Positions 40,020-48,238 of a stretch of DNA of 64,000 bases are shown here, piece by piece. Position 1 is the first letter of the stretch, and every line of letters begins with the position of its first letter. This DNA is from Asticcacaulis machinosus (GTDB taxonomy: Bacteria; Pseudomonadota; Alphaproteobacteria; Caulobacterales; Caulobacteraceae): assembly GCF_028550435.1 (NCBI RefSeq), contig NZ_JAQQKV010000002.1, forward strand, positions 806,001-870,000, in the 5' to 3' direction. The notes under the pieces are model-generated. The model worked only from the letters and a program-made list of their open reading frames with translations. It had not been told where the DNA came from and made no database searches. The position numbers and the translations under genes were made by a program.

Positions 40020-40763
40020 ATGCTATGGAAGCGCGAATCGCCGGATTTTAAAGGCTTAGGTCACGGCGATATCGTCACGCTGGAAGACGTGTCGCTGCGC
40101 CTGAAGGTCAATGGTCGCGCCCGCCGTATATCTCTGCGCATCGACAATAAATCCGGTGAGGCGATCCTAAGTGTGCCTCATGTACGTGAGGTGACGCAAG
40201 CCATTGCGTTTGCGCGCACCCGCCTTGACTGGGTTCGCAAATTTAGCGCCAAAAAACCGAAAGCCGCTATGTTCGCACCGGATATGGATATTCCCTACCG
40301 TGGCAGTACTCTGGCGCTTAAGTCCTCCGGTAATATGGCGGCGGCCCGGTTTCTGAAAACCAATGAAGGCCTGATCCTGACGGCAGGTGGTCAGGATGAG
40401 GCCTATGCCCGCCGTGTGTCGCGCTACCTGTCGAAACAGGCGCTGGAGTTTGCCCAGACCTATACCGAAGATTATGCCCAAAGCCTTGGCTATAGCGGCG
40501 TGAAAGTCGCCATTTTCGACCCTAAGGGCCGGTGGGGGTCATGTACGCCGTCGCGTCAGGCCATCCGCTATTCCTGGCGGCTGATCATGGCTCCGGAGCC
40601 GGTGTTTGCCTATGTGTGCGCGCACGAAGTGGCCCACCTGAAACACCCGCATCATCAGCCGCCGTTCTGGGCGGAGGTTGAGCGCATATTCGGCGACTAC
40701 AAACCCGCGCGGCAATGGCTGAAAACCCACGGTCACAGCCTGTTTGCCTATGGAGCCGGTTAG
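40020..40763 (+). CDS. YgjP/M48-like metallopeptidase (DUF45)
   Basis: 247 residues. The zinc motif HEVAHLKHPHH near residue 202 and the preceding KGRWGSCTPSRQAIRYSWRL and MAPEPVFAYVCAHE are diagnostic of the YgjP or DUF45 family. An N-terminal beta-rich part has the RARRISLRI motif. The substrate is unknown. A short dispersed palindrome lies between phaZ and this gene. Its stop is 3 bp from the convergent penicillin-binding protein gene. Confidence 0.92.
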   Translation: MLWKRESPDFKGLGHGDIVTLEDVSLRLKVNGRARRISLRIDNKSGEAILSVPHVREVTQAIAFARTRLDWVRKFSAKKPKAAMFAPDMDIPYRGSTLALKSSGNMAAARFLKTNEGLILTAGGQDEAYARRVSRYLSKQALEFAQTYTEDYAQSLGYSGVKVAIFDPKGRWGSCTPSRQAIRYSWRLIMAPEPVFAYVCAHEVAHLKHPHHQPPFWAEVERIFGDYKPARQWLKTHGHSLFAYGAG

Positions 40764-40766
40764 CGC

Positions 40767-42761
40767 TTACTGATTGCGCCTTTGGGCCTCGGAGAAAATG
40801 TCGTCTGCATTGGCGGGTGCCGGTTGTGGCTGATCTTCGGGGTTAGGGATCGGCTCCATAGTTACCATCGGCGGCACGGCATTATCGTTCGCCGCCGGGC
40901 TTGAATTCAGCAGTTCATCAACGGCGGCACTGGCGGCTTCATCCATTTCGCTGACCGGGCCGGTGGGGATGGCGCTGGTCTTGATGCGGGTCAGGGCCGA
41001 CGCCATGAAATCGCGCCAGATCGCAGCCGGGGTGCCGCCACCGGTCACGCGGGCCATTGGCGTATTATTGTCGCGTCCGACCCACACCGCCGTGGTAAAG
41101 CCGCCGGTATAGCCAACGAACCAGGCATCGCGGTAGTCGCTGGTCGTGCCGGTCTTCCCGGCCAGATCATAGTTGCCGGGGATCTTGATGCCGTTGCCGG
41201 TGCCGGAAATGACCACTTGCCGCATCATCTGGTTCATATAGGCCAGGGGCGGGTTGGCAATGACTTGGGTGCGAACATCTTCGCGGTACTGATAAAGGAT
41301 TTTGCCCGAAGTCGTGCGGATACGGATCACGCCGTGAGGCGCGACCTTATAACCACCGTTGGAGAAGGGCACATAGGCGCGCGCCATCTCAAGCGGGGTC
41401 AGGCTGGCCGTCCCCAAAGCCATCGCGGGGTCAGTATTGATCTTGGATTCGATGCCTAAGCGGCGGGCGGCGCGGGCGACGTTTTCACGGCCGACATCAT
41501 TGGCGACGCGGGCCGCTACGGTGTTGATCGACTGGGCCAGTGCCGTCTGCAGATCCATCGGGCCTAAGAACTTTTTGGTGTAATTTTCCGGCGACCAGCC
41601 GCCGATTTCAAACGGTTCATCGACCACCGGCGTCAGCGGGTTATATCCGGCCTCCATTGCCGCCAGATAGACGAAGGGTTTGAAGGATGACCCCGCCTGA
41701 CGGTGGGCCTCAATCGCGCGGTTGAACTGGCTGTCGGCATAGGAAACCCCGCCGATCAGGGCCCGCACCCGGCCTTCGCCGTCAATGGCGACAAGGGCGG
41801 TTTGTTCGACCTTTTTCTTGGCGTCGCGTTCCATAATGCGCTGAACGGCACGTTCGGCATCGGTCTGGATGGCCAGATCGAGCGTGGTCTCGACGATCAG
41901 GTCTTCCTTAGCCGAAGCGGCAATCGGCTGCACTTCGCTGCTTAACCAGTCGATAAAATAGAGGGCGTGGGCGGTGGCCAGGGTCTTGGTGACCTTTAAG
42001 GGTTTTGAGACAGCTTCGGCGCGTTGCTCAGGTGTGATAACGCGGGCTTCGACCATTTCGTTGAGCACGATGTTGGCGCGGTTCTGGGCGCGCTCGCTGT
42101 CGGACAGCGGTGAATAGCGCGACGGCCCCTTCATCATGCCGGCCAGCAACGCCGACTCGGCAATGGTCAATTCCTTGGCCGGTTTATTGAAATAACGCTG
42201 AGAGGCGGCTTCGATCCCGTAAGCGCCGGCCCCAAAATAGACGCGGTTGAGATAGAGTGCCAGAATTTCCTTTTTGGTGAATTTCAGCTCCAGCTTGACC
42301 GCCATGATCAGTTCCTGAATCTTGCGCTTCATATTCTGATCGGACGACAGGAACAGGTTTCGTGCCAATTGCTGGGTAATGGTTGACCCACCGGCCAGAT
42401 TGCCGCCCTTTTTGGTCACATTGCGCACGGCAGCACGCATAATGCCCACCGGATCAAAGCCGGGATGGTGATAAAAACGGCGATCCTCGACCGCCAGAAA
42501 GGCGGCGGGCACATAGGGCGGCAACTCATCGAGATTAACCGGCGGGGCCGACTGCGACCCCTGCACGGCGATCAAGGCGCCGGAACGATCCAGATAGGTA
42601 ATGGCGGGTTGTTTTTCGACCTTATCGATATCGTCGATCGACGGCAGGCCAAACGAAAACACCGCTATAAAGGCGGTGACAAAGATGATCGCCCACACCC
42701 CAAGCACTGTGGCCCAATAGATGAACGCCTTCAGCGGGGGTCGTTTAAATTGCAGGGCCAT
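40767..42761 (-). CDS. Class A penicillin-binding protein (PBP1A-like)
   Basis: 664 residues. Membrane anchor at 13-37, glycosyltransferase domain (family 51) with E92 in VEDRRFYHHPG and GGSTITQQLARNLFL, and a transpeptidase domain with S358-x-x-K361 (GSSFKPF), SIN and KTGTT. It polymerises and cross-links peptidoglycan. It is shorter than E. coli PBP1A, and the interdomain insert is reduced. The C-terminal tail is Pro/Asn-rich. The exact orthologue (PbpC, PbpX and so on) cannot be decided from sequence alone. Confidence 0.93.
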   Translation of the reverse strand: MALQFKRPPLKAFIYWATVLGVWAIIFVTAFIAVFSFGLPSIDDIDKVEKQPAITYLDRSGALIAVQGSQSAPPVNLDELPPYVPAAFLAVEDRRFYHHPGFDPVGIMRAAVRNVTKKGGNLAGGSTITQQLARNLFLSSDQNMKRKIQELIMAVKLELKFTKKEILALYLNRVYFGAGAYGIEAASQRYFNKPAKELTIAESALLAGMMKGPSRYSPLSDSERAQNRANIVLNEMVEARVITPEQRAEAVSKPLKVTKTLATAHALYFIDWLSSEVQPIAASAKEDLIVETTLDLAIQTDAERAVQRIMERDAKKKVEQTALVAIDGEGRVRALIGGVSYADSQFNRAIEAHRQAGSSFKPFVYLAAMEAGYNPLTPVVDEPFEIGGWSPENYTKKFLGPMDLQTALAQSINTVAARVANDVGRENVARAARRLGIESKINTDPAMALGTASLTPLEMARAYVPFSNGGYKVAPHGVIRIRTTSGKILYQYREDVRTQVIANPPLAYMNQMMRQVVISGTGNGIKIPGNYDLAGKTGTTSDYRDAWFVGYTGGFTTAVWVGRDNNTPMARVTGGGTPAAIWRDFMASALTRIKTSAIPTGPVSEMDEAASAAVDELLNSSPAANDNAVPPMVTMEPIPNPEDQPQPAPANADDIFSEAQRRNQ

Positions 42762-42926
42762 GCACGTCCTCTGGTCACCGGATAATCAAACTTAATCTTC
42801 GAGGTTAATTTCGTCAAAATTATGCGCGCGATTTAAAGCGGCGTCACGCATTGTTTTGATCTGTGAAAGGCCCCCCGAATAGGCTTATAGCTCATAGGAT
42901 ATATAGAATCACATGAAAAGTGCTTA
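42762..42926. promoter_or_regulatory. Divergent spacer between the PBP gene and recQ
   Basis: 165 bp, AT-rich at both ends, with TATAGCTCATAGGATATATAG close to recQ and a GAATC (GANTC) site at about 42906. No clear promoter pair or terminator is claimed. Confidence 0.3.
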
Positions 42927-44501
42927 ATGAGTCAGGCCTTACGGCAATTGCCACACGCATCCGCGCCCGCTGACATGGCGGCGGCGGTAAAGTGCCTGCG
43001 GGATACCTTTGGCTATGAACGTTTTCGCGGTGAGCAAACGCCGGTGATTGAGGCGATCCTGCGCGGTGAGGACGTGCTGGCCATTCTGCCGACCGGTGGC
43101 GGCAAAAGCCTGTGCTATCAGATCCCCGCCCTGATCCGTCCGGGATTTGGTCTGGTAATATCCCCGCTGATTGCCCTGATGAGCGATCAGGTGCAGGCTC
43201 TAGAAGCCAAGGGCGTGCGCGCCGCGCGCATGGATTCATCGCTCAGTTCGCAGGAGCGCGCCCGCCTGTGGGACGCCGCCCGTGACGGCGATCTTGATCT
43301 GTTGTACCTGTCGCCCGAAGGACTGGTGCAGCCCTATGTCCTGGACCGGTTGGCCCAGCTTGAGGTCAATCTGATTGCGATCGATGAAGCCCACTGCGTC
43401 TCTCAGTGGGGCCATGATTTCCGGCCAGAATACCGCGCCCTGGGGCAGCTCAAGGGGCTGTTTCCAAATGTCCCGACCCTGGCCCTGACGGCTACGGCCG
43501 ATGCCCATACCCGTCAGGACATCAAGGCGGCCTTGCGCATAACCCATGCCACTGAGGTGATCGGCAGCTTTGACCGGCCGAACCTGTCATTGCGCTTCGT
43601 GCGCCGCAAAGGGCCGGTCATCAAACACATTCTTGAGGTGTTGAAAAAACAGCCCAAGGCGGGCGGTATTATCTATTCAGGGTCACGCGACGGCACCGAA
43701 AAGCTAGCCCGGCAACTGGTGGATCAAGGCTACCGCGCTGAAGCCTACCATGCCGGTTTGTCAGCGGTTGAGCGCGAAGACCGGCTGACGCGATTTTTAT
43801 CGGGCTATACGCCGATCATGGTGGCGACCATCGCCTTTGGGATGGGCATTGATAAGGCCGATGTCCGCTTTGTGATCCATGCCGATCCGCCCGCGTCACT
43901 GGAGGCCTACTGGCAGGAAGTCGGTCGGGCGGGGCGCGACGGCAAACCGGCGGCGGGTGTGTGTTTTTATACTTCGACGGATCTCGGCTGGGCCCTGCGG
44001 CGTCAGAATTTGCGTGAGCGGGATGGGGCGCCTGTCCAAAGCCATACGCAGGAAAAGGCCCTCAGCTTTCACCGCTTTATGATGGAACCCGGTTGCCGTC
44101 AGGACATGGTGCGGCAATATTTCGGCGAAGGGGCAGGTAAACCGTGCGGCCACTGCGATAACTGCCTGTCGCGCTCAAAGCCTTCTGATCTGACCGAAGC
44201 CGCACAGATGCTGATGTCGGCGCTCTATCGTTTTAATGGCCCGCGCGGCCGCAAAAAGCTGATTGACCATGTGCTGGGCAAGGAATCCGGCCCAAAGGAT
44301 TTCAGCACGCGCATGAAAACCTTTGGTGTGGCTAAGGATTATGATGCCGATGAACTGGCGCTGGTGCTGGATTATTGCGAAGCACTGGGCATAATTGCTG
44401 AGGAAATGTTTGACGGCAATAAGCCGATTGTGGCCTTAAAAGACGCAGACCTGCTCAAAGCGTTGTGGCGTGGTGAAATTCCGGTCGAACTGCGCGTTTA
44501 A
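42927..44501 (+). CDS. recQ: ATP-dependent DNA helicase RecQ
   Basis: 524 residues. Helicase motifs: Walker [13 protein letters not shown] (57-68), [27 protein letters not shown] and VGRAGRDG. A zinc-binding module follows ([13 protein letters not shown], then CGHCDNC), and a short winged-helix part. No HRDC domain is visible, so it is a short RecQ. It unwinds recombination intermediates. The start at 42927 has no strong ribosome binding site, but the N terminus fits the family. Confidence 0.94.
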   Translation: MSQALRQLPHASAPADMAAAVKCLRDTFGYERFRGEQTPVIEAILRGEDVLAILPTGGGKSLCYQIPALIRPGFGLVISPLIALMSDQVQALEAKGVRAARMDSSLSSQERARLWDAARDGDLDLLYLSPEGLVQPYVLDRLAQLEVNLIAIDEAHCVSQWGHDFRPEYRALGQLKGLFPNVPTLALTATADAHTRQDIKAALRITHATEVIGSFDRPNLSLRFVRRKGPVIKHILEVLKKQPKAGGIIYSGSRDGTEKLARQLVDQGYRAEAYHAGLSAVEREDRLTRFLSGYTPIMVATIAFGMGIDKADVRFVIHADPPASLEAYWQEVGRAGRDGKPAAGVCFYTSTDLGWALRRQNLRERDGAPVQSHTQEKALSFHRFMMEPGCRQDMVRQYFGEGAGKPCGHCDNCLSRSKPSDLTEAAQMLMSALYRFNGPRGRKKLIDHVLGKESGPKDFSTRMKTFGVAKDYDADELALVLDYCEALGIIAEEMFDGNKPIVALKDADLLKALWRGEIPVELRV

Positions 44502-44629
44502 TTATTTCTGAACCCGCCACAATCCCGACGTTAAAATACAAATATCGCGCCATGATTGCGCCGCGTGTCCGCCTTGTTCCGCGCGCAGCCTCATGCTCAG
44601 GATCATCACGATCCGCACGGGGAATAAAG

Positions 44630-45412
44630 ATGCGCAAGCTGCTTTTGGCCGCTATGGCCCTCACTGTATCAATAAGCGTTGCGTCCAATGTACAGGCTCA
44701 GTCTCTGGCTCAATCTCCAGCCCGCGTTCAGGCGCAGGTGAGGGCCGATCTCAATACCTATATCCTGCTCGATCGTACTGGTTCCATGTCGTCGATGTGG
44801 ACGGAAGCGCTCAGTTCCGTCAATGCCTATGCCGAAAATCTGGGTAAGTCTGATCTGGCCAAACCGTTTGACCGGAACCTGAAAACGCAGGTGACGCTGG
44901 CGGTGTTTGATGCGCAGGATGGGCTGCAATTCAATGTCTTGCGCAATAAGGTGGCCCCGCAAAACTGGCAGAATGTCACCAATGCCGAGGCCTCGCCGCG
45001 TGGCATGACGCCGCTTTATGATGCGATTGGGCAGATCATGGCCACGGCCAACCGGGACAATCCCAAAAAAGCGGTGATCGTCATCATGACCGATGGGCAG
45101 GAAAATGCCTCACGCGAAATGACCCAGAAAACGGTTAAGGCGGCATTGGATGCGGCTAAAAAGAAGGGTTGGGAAGTCGTGTTCCTGGGCGCTGATTTTG
45201 CCAATTTCTCGGACGCTGACGGCGTGGGGATTGAGCGTACCAAATCGATGGCCGTCGATAAATCAGCCCTGGGCGAGACTATGCAGCGACTGGCGAAAAA
45301 AAGCCGCGACTATGGCGTGGCTGCACCCGCAGCACCGGCGCCGGTGACCTTTGATGCCGAAGACCGGGCGGTGGCCAATGAAGAGGCGGTTAAGCAGAAA
45401 CAGGGCCAATAG
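44630..45412 (+). CDS. Secreted VWA-domain protein
   Basis: 260 residues. Signal peptide (residues 1-24, ending VQAQ), then a von Willebrand A domain with a metal-site loop LDRTGSMSSM, SPRGMTPLYDAIG and VIVIMTDGQENASRE. The C-terminal 30 residues are Ala-rich and charged. Start ATG at 44630 follows GGGGAATAAAG; the longer frame from 44552 is rejected because the signal peptide begins here. No partner genes (such as an AAA ATPase) are adjacent, so the role is unknown. Confidence 0.85.
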   Translation: MRKLLLAAMALTVSISVASNVQAQSLAQSPARVQAQVRADLNTYILLDRTGSMSSMWTEALSSVNAYAENLGKSDLAKPFDRNLKTQVTLAVFDAQDGLQFNVLRNKVAPQNWQNVTNAEASPRGMTPLYDAIGQIMATANRDNPKKAVIVIMTDGQENASREMTQKTVKAALDAAKKKGWEVVFLGADFANFSDADGVGIERTKSMAVDKSALGETMQRLAKKSRDYGVAAPAAPAPVTFDAEDRAVANEEAVKQKQGQ

Positions 45413-45435
45413 CGCCTTTTCAGGTTCTCAGTTTG

Positions 45436-45470
45436 CATCCCTCATGGCATAAGGCCGTGAGGGATGTTTT
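45436..45470 (+). terminator. Terminator-like hairpin before the small lipoprotein gene
   Basis: A 13-bp stem with one wobble (CATCCCTCATGGC with GCCGTGAGGGATG), loop ATAAG, followed by TTTT. It ends 10 nt before the downstream ATG, so it could terminate the VWA transcript or affect access to the next start. Confidence 0.65.
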
Positions 45471-45480
45471 CGGGGACATT

Positions 45481-45972
45481 ATGCGCATTTTCAAAGGTAT
45501 GGTTGTAACGGCACTGATGGTGTTAACCGGCTGTGTCACTAATGATCCGGTCGGTTTAAATGATGCCGGTCGCAAGATTGCTATGGGCTATGTTGAAACC
45601 GCCCTGGCCGACCCCTTGCCGGTTTTATATGAAAAAGCCGCGGCGGGCAGCCCCTATGCTGAACTGACTTTGGGTTTGGCGCTGATCATGGGGCGCGGAG
45701 GCGACATACTTAAAAACACGGGCGAAAGATATGTGCTGAAAGCCGCATCGGCTTCGACATCAAAGACGATGAGCATCTATCAGCCGCCGGTGCGTCAGGG
45801 ATTATCAGGTTCAGTGCAGAACATTCAGGTACATGATCCGGTGATAGACCGGCAGATTGTCACGGCGGCTCTGACCTGTGCGAAAGCTGTGAGTGCTAAG
45901 GCCGCCGTTATGCATGGCGGCGCGGTTTGTGGCGGCGAGGCGCAGTATCAACGCTTTCTAAGCTTACTTTAG
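45481..45972 (+). CDS. Small lipoprotein, probable relative of the 7215/8088 secreted pair
   Basis: 163 residues. Lipoprotein signal with Cys at VLTGC (residue 18). Shared pattern with the two secreted proteins near 8 kb: LTLGLALIMGRGG (like YGLGLELGRAP), an internal ALTCAKAV and a late AVCGGEAQYQRF (like ACGSSNYYKAV), including both cysteines. It lacks the QPDFWI block. The function is unknown. Start ATG at 45481 after GGGGAC; the frame runs back to 45433 without a signal-like N terminus. Its 3' end overlaps the convergent NUDIX gene by 9 bp. Confidence 0.75.
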   Translation: MRIFKGMVVTALMVLTGCVTNDPVGLNDAGRKIAMGYVETALADPLPVLYEKAAAGSPYAELTLGLALIMGRGGDILKNTGERYVLKAASASTSKTMSIYQPPVRQGLSGSVQNIQVHDPVIDRQIVTAALTCAKAVSAKAAVMHGGAVCGGEAQYQRFLSLL

Positions 45973-46377
45973 TCCCAGTCTTCGGGCGGCAATCGGCATA
46001 AGCTGATAGCGCGACAAGGGGGCGATCGCGATGTCGGGCAGACTGGCCGGATCGACCCACAGGATTTCTGCGATTTCCGACTGCGCAGTAACCGGCTCGG
46101 AATGTTCGATGTAGAACACCTCGGCCAGAACCTGATGGCCGGTTTCATTGGCAGTCGGTGCGGTAAACTGGCCCAGAGGGGTGGCGTTATCTGATGTGAT
46201 GTTGAGGCCGATTTCCTCGGTCAATTCACGTTGCAGGGCCGCAAAGGCCGCTTCACCGGCTTCGATCTTGCCGCCCGCCTGCATGAAAATGGGAGAACTG
46301 TGTTTGCGCACGATCAGGGCGCGGCGGGTCACGGGATCAACAATCAGACCAGTCGCCAGACGAATGATTTTGGGCAT
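45964..46377 (-). CDS. NUDIX-family hydrolase
   Basis: 137 residues. The Nudix box GGKIEAGEAAFAALQRELTEEIG matches GX5EX7REUXEEXGU. NUDIX enzymes hydrolyse nucleoside diphosphates linked to another group; the substrate is unknown. The start is 2 bp past the stop of xerC on the same strand, so it is probably co-transcribed downstream of it. Confidence 0.9.
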   Translation of the reverse strand: MPKIIRLATGLIVDPVTRRALIVRKHSSPIFMQAGGKIEAGEAAFAALQRELTEEIGLNITSDNATPLGQFTAPTANETGHQVLAEVFYIEHSEPVTAQSEIAEILWVDPASLPDIAIAPLSRYQLMPIAARRLGLK

Positions 46378-46379
46378 GT

Positions 46380-47297
46380 CTACCCCTTCGGATGAGCGGC
46401 GGCATAGGCGTTGAGCAAGCGTTCCGTATCGACCTGGGTATATTTCTGGGTGGTCGATAAGGATGCGTGGCCCAGCAACTCCTGAATAGAACGCAGATCG
46501 GCACCTGAACCCAACAAATGAGTAGCAAAGGAATGGCGCAGGGCATGGGGTGTGGCGCGATCCGTCAGCCCCAGCCGCCCACGCATCAGGGCCATGCTCG
46601 ACTGCACCTGACGGGGGGACAGGTCGCCACCACGTTTGGCACGGAACAGTTTGTCATCGGGTGTCAGGCTAAACGGTTGCTGGGCTTTGTAGGTGTCAAT
46701 GGCGGCGCGCACCTCATCCAGCACGGGCACAATACGCATCTTATTGCCCTTACCCATCATGCGCAGAGTATCGGACAGCGGCGTGTCCTTGACTGTTAAA
46801 GAAAGGGCCTCGGAGATACGTAGGCCGCAGCCATAGAGCAGCATGAACACAGCGCGGTCGCGGGCGGCTTCCCAAGGATCGAGGTCGTCGCGCATCAGAG
46901 TGTCCTGCATCAGACCTATGGCCTGATCGGGATTGAGCGGTCGCGGCAGGGTGGTTTTCAGGCGCGGGCCACGCATCAGGGCGACATGGGCGTTGGTGAC
47001 CTCCAGATGCAGATCCAGATAGCTGTGGAACGATTTCACTGCCGACAGATGCTGGGCCAGTGACCGCGGCGACAGGGGCGGGTCTTTAGCCCGCAAATGG
47101 GCCATCCAGCCACGGATATCGGCAGAGGTCAGCTCAGACAGATCAGTCAGGTTCAGATTATCGCCAATAGCTGCGCGCAGATGTCCGAAATAGAGCGCAG
47201 TCGCATGAGCATAGGCCTCAAGCGTTTTGGGCGCGACGCGCCTCTGGGCCTTGAGGTACAGTAACCACTGGTGCCGTGCATCATCGATCGTGATCAA
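46380..47297 (-). CDS. xerC: Tyrosine recombinase XerC
   Basis: 305 residues. N-terminal SAM-like domain (LEAYAHATALYF to VTNAHVAL), then the catalytic domain with an Arg in GCGLRISEAL, H251-x-x-R254 (HALRHSFATHLL), H277 (LLGHASL) and nucleophile Y286 (QKYTQVD). It resolves chromosome dimers at dif with XerD. The start is a TTG at 47297 (no in-frame ATG near), well supported by GAGGGGG 5 nt upstream. The DUF484 gene lies upstream, a common alphaproteobacterial pairing. Confidence 0.95.
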   Translation of the reverse strand: MITIDDARHQWLLYLKAQRRVAPKTLEAYAHATALYFGHLRAAIGDNLNLTDLSELTSADIRGWMAHLRAKDPPLSPRSLAQHLSAVKSFHSYLDLHLEVTNAHVALMRGPRLKTTLPRPLNPDQAIGLMQDTLMRDDLDPWEAARDRAVFMLLYGCGLRISEALSLTVKDTPLSDTLRMMGKGNKMRIVPVLDEVRAAIDTYKAQQPFSLTPDDKLFRAKRGGDLSPRQVQSSMALMRGRLGLTDRATPHALRHSFATHLLGSGADLRSIQELLGHASLSTTQKYTQVDTERLLNAYAAAHPKG

Positions 47298-47466
47298 TTT
47301 TACCCCCTCTGACCTAAACGCGAGCGTTTAAGTCAGCTCCCCCTGCAACAGGGGGAGTTCTCATGAGCAGCCCCCCCCTCTTGGAGGGGAGGGGGACCGC
47401 CAGCGTGAGCGCAGCGGTGGTGGGGTAAGGTTATCGAGTAAGTCAGTAATAAAGTCTTAACTTTAA
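47298..47466. repeat. Palindrome-rich spacer between xerC and the DUF484 gene
   Basis: 169 bp with TAAACG/CGTTTA (47315-47330), a perfect 9-bp hairpin CTCCCCCTG/CAGGGGGAG (47337-47357) and a C-rich/G-rich pair around 47371-47396, then CCGCCAGCG...CGGTGGTGGGG. It resembles the dnaN-recF spacer in style. It separates xerC from DUF484, which are usually adjacent, so it may be an inserted dispersed repeat. Confidence 0.55.
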
Positions 47467-48159
47467 CTATAGAACAGGCCACCGGTCGGCCACCCGTTCG
47501 ACCACGCGGGCGACAAAGGCAACCAGTTCAGCGCCCATGTCCGGCGTAAAGCCGTCAAAATCGGCAGACCCGAACGACACCAGCCCCGGCCGGCCTTCGC
47601 GCCACAGAGAGATGCGTAAGGCTGCCGCACTTTTGATGCGCTTAACGTCCTCATCAAACAGAACCCGTGCAACGGCGTCGGGCCCCAGCAGCGACAGGGC
47701 CTCTTCGCCGATGATGTAATCAACACCGCCGTAATCAAGGGTTTTCCACCCCAGCGGCACCGGCCCGGTATCCTCTAACGCGATGGTCGCAGCGATAAGC
47801 CCAAAGCGATGCTTGACCTCTTCGTTCAGGCGGCGGGCCAGATCAGAATGATTGCGCGCCTCCATCAGGCTGAGCACCATGCCGTGGGTCTGGTTCTGGG
47901 CATCGAAATTGGCGCGCGCTGTGGCTTCCATCTGGCGGCGGACATCGATATCTTTCAGGGCCTTAGCCTCAAGCCGCGCCAGGGCTGCCGGGCCGAAATC
48001 GATCAGGTTGCGTGAGGCTGGTTTCAGGCCGAGGCTATCCAGCAAGGGCCGGTCGGCCTTGAGCTTATCGGCAAATTGCGGCAGACGCGCGCGCACATCG
48101 GCCCAGTCTTCGGCGCTTACGGGAGCCGCATTTTCGCTGTCGCTGATTTCGGTCGCCAT
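47467..48159 (-). CDS. DUF484-family protein
   Basis: 230 residues of the DUF484 family, a GAF-like domain protein often beside xerC: WADVRARLPQFADKLKADRPLLDSLG at the N terminus, an ARANFDAQNQTHGMVLSLMEARN helix and a C-terminal LRISLWREGRPGLVSFGSADFDGFTPDMG. The function is undefined. The frame runs back to a TTG at 48177, but ATG at 48159 (MATEISD) with AGGG upstream is preferred. Upstream it is divergent from priA, with about 80 bp between. Confidence 0.88.
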   Translation of the reverse strand: MATEISDSENAAPVSAEDWADVRARLPQFADKLKADRPLLDSLGLKPASRNLIDFGPAALARLEAKALKDIDVRRQMEATARANFDAQNQTHGMVLSLMEARNHSDLARRLNEEVKHRFGLIAATIALEDTGPVPLGWKTLDYGGVDYIIGEEALSLLGPDAVARVLFDEDVKRIKSAAALRISLWREGRPGLVSFGSADFDGFTPDMGAELVAFVARVVERVADRWPVL

Positions 48160-48238
48160 ATGCCCTAAAAGCCCCAACAGGCGGATTAACCGGAACGGTC
48201 TTGATAACCCGCGTAAAACCTATATCTCACTTTAGATT

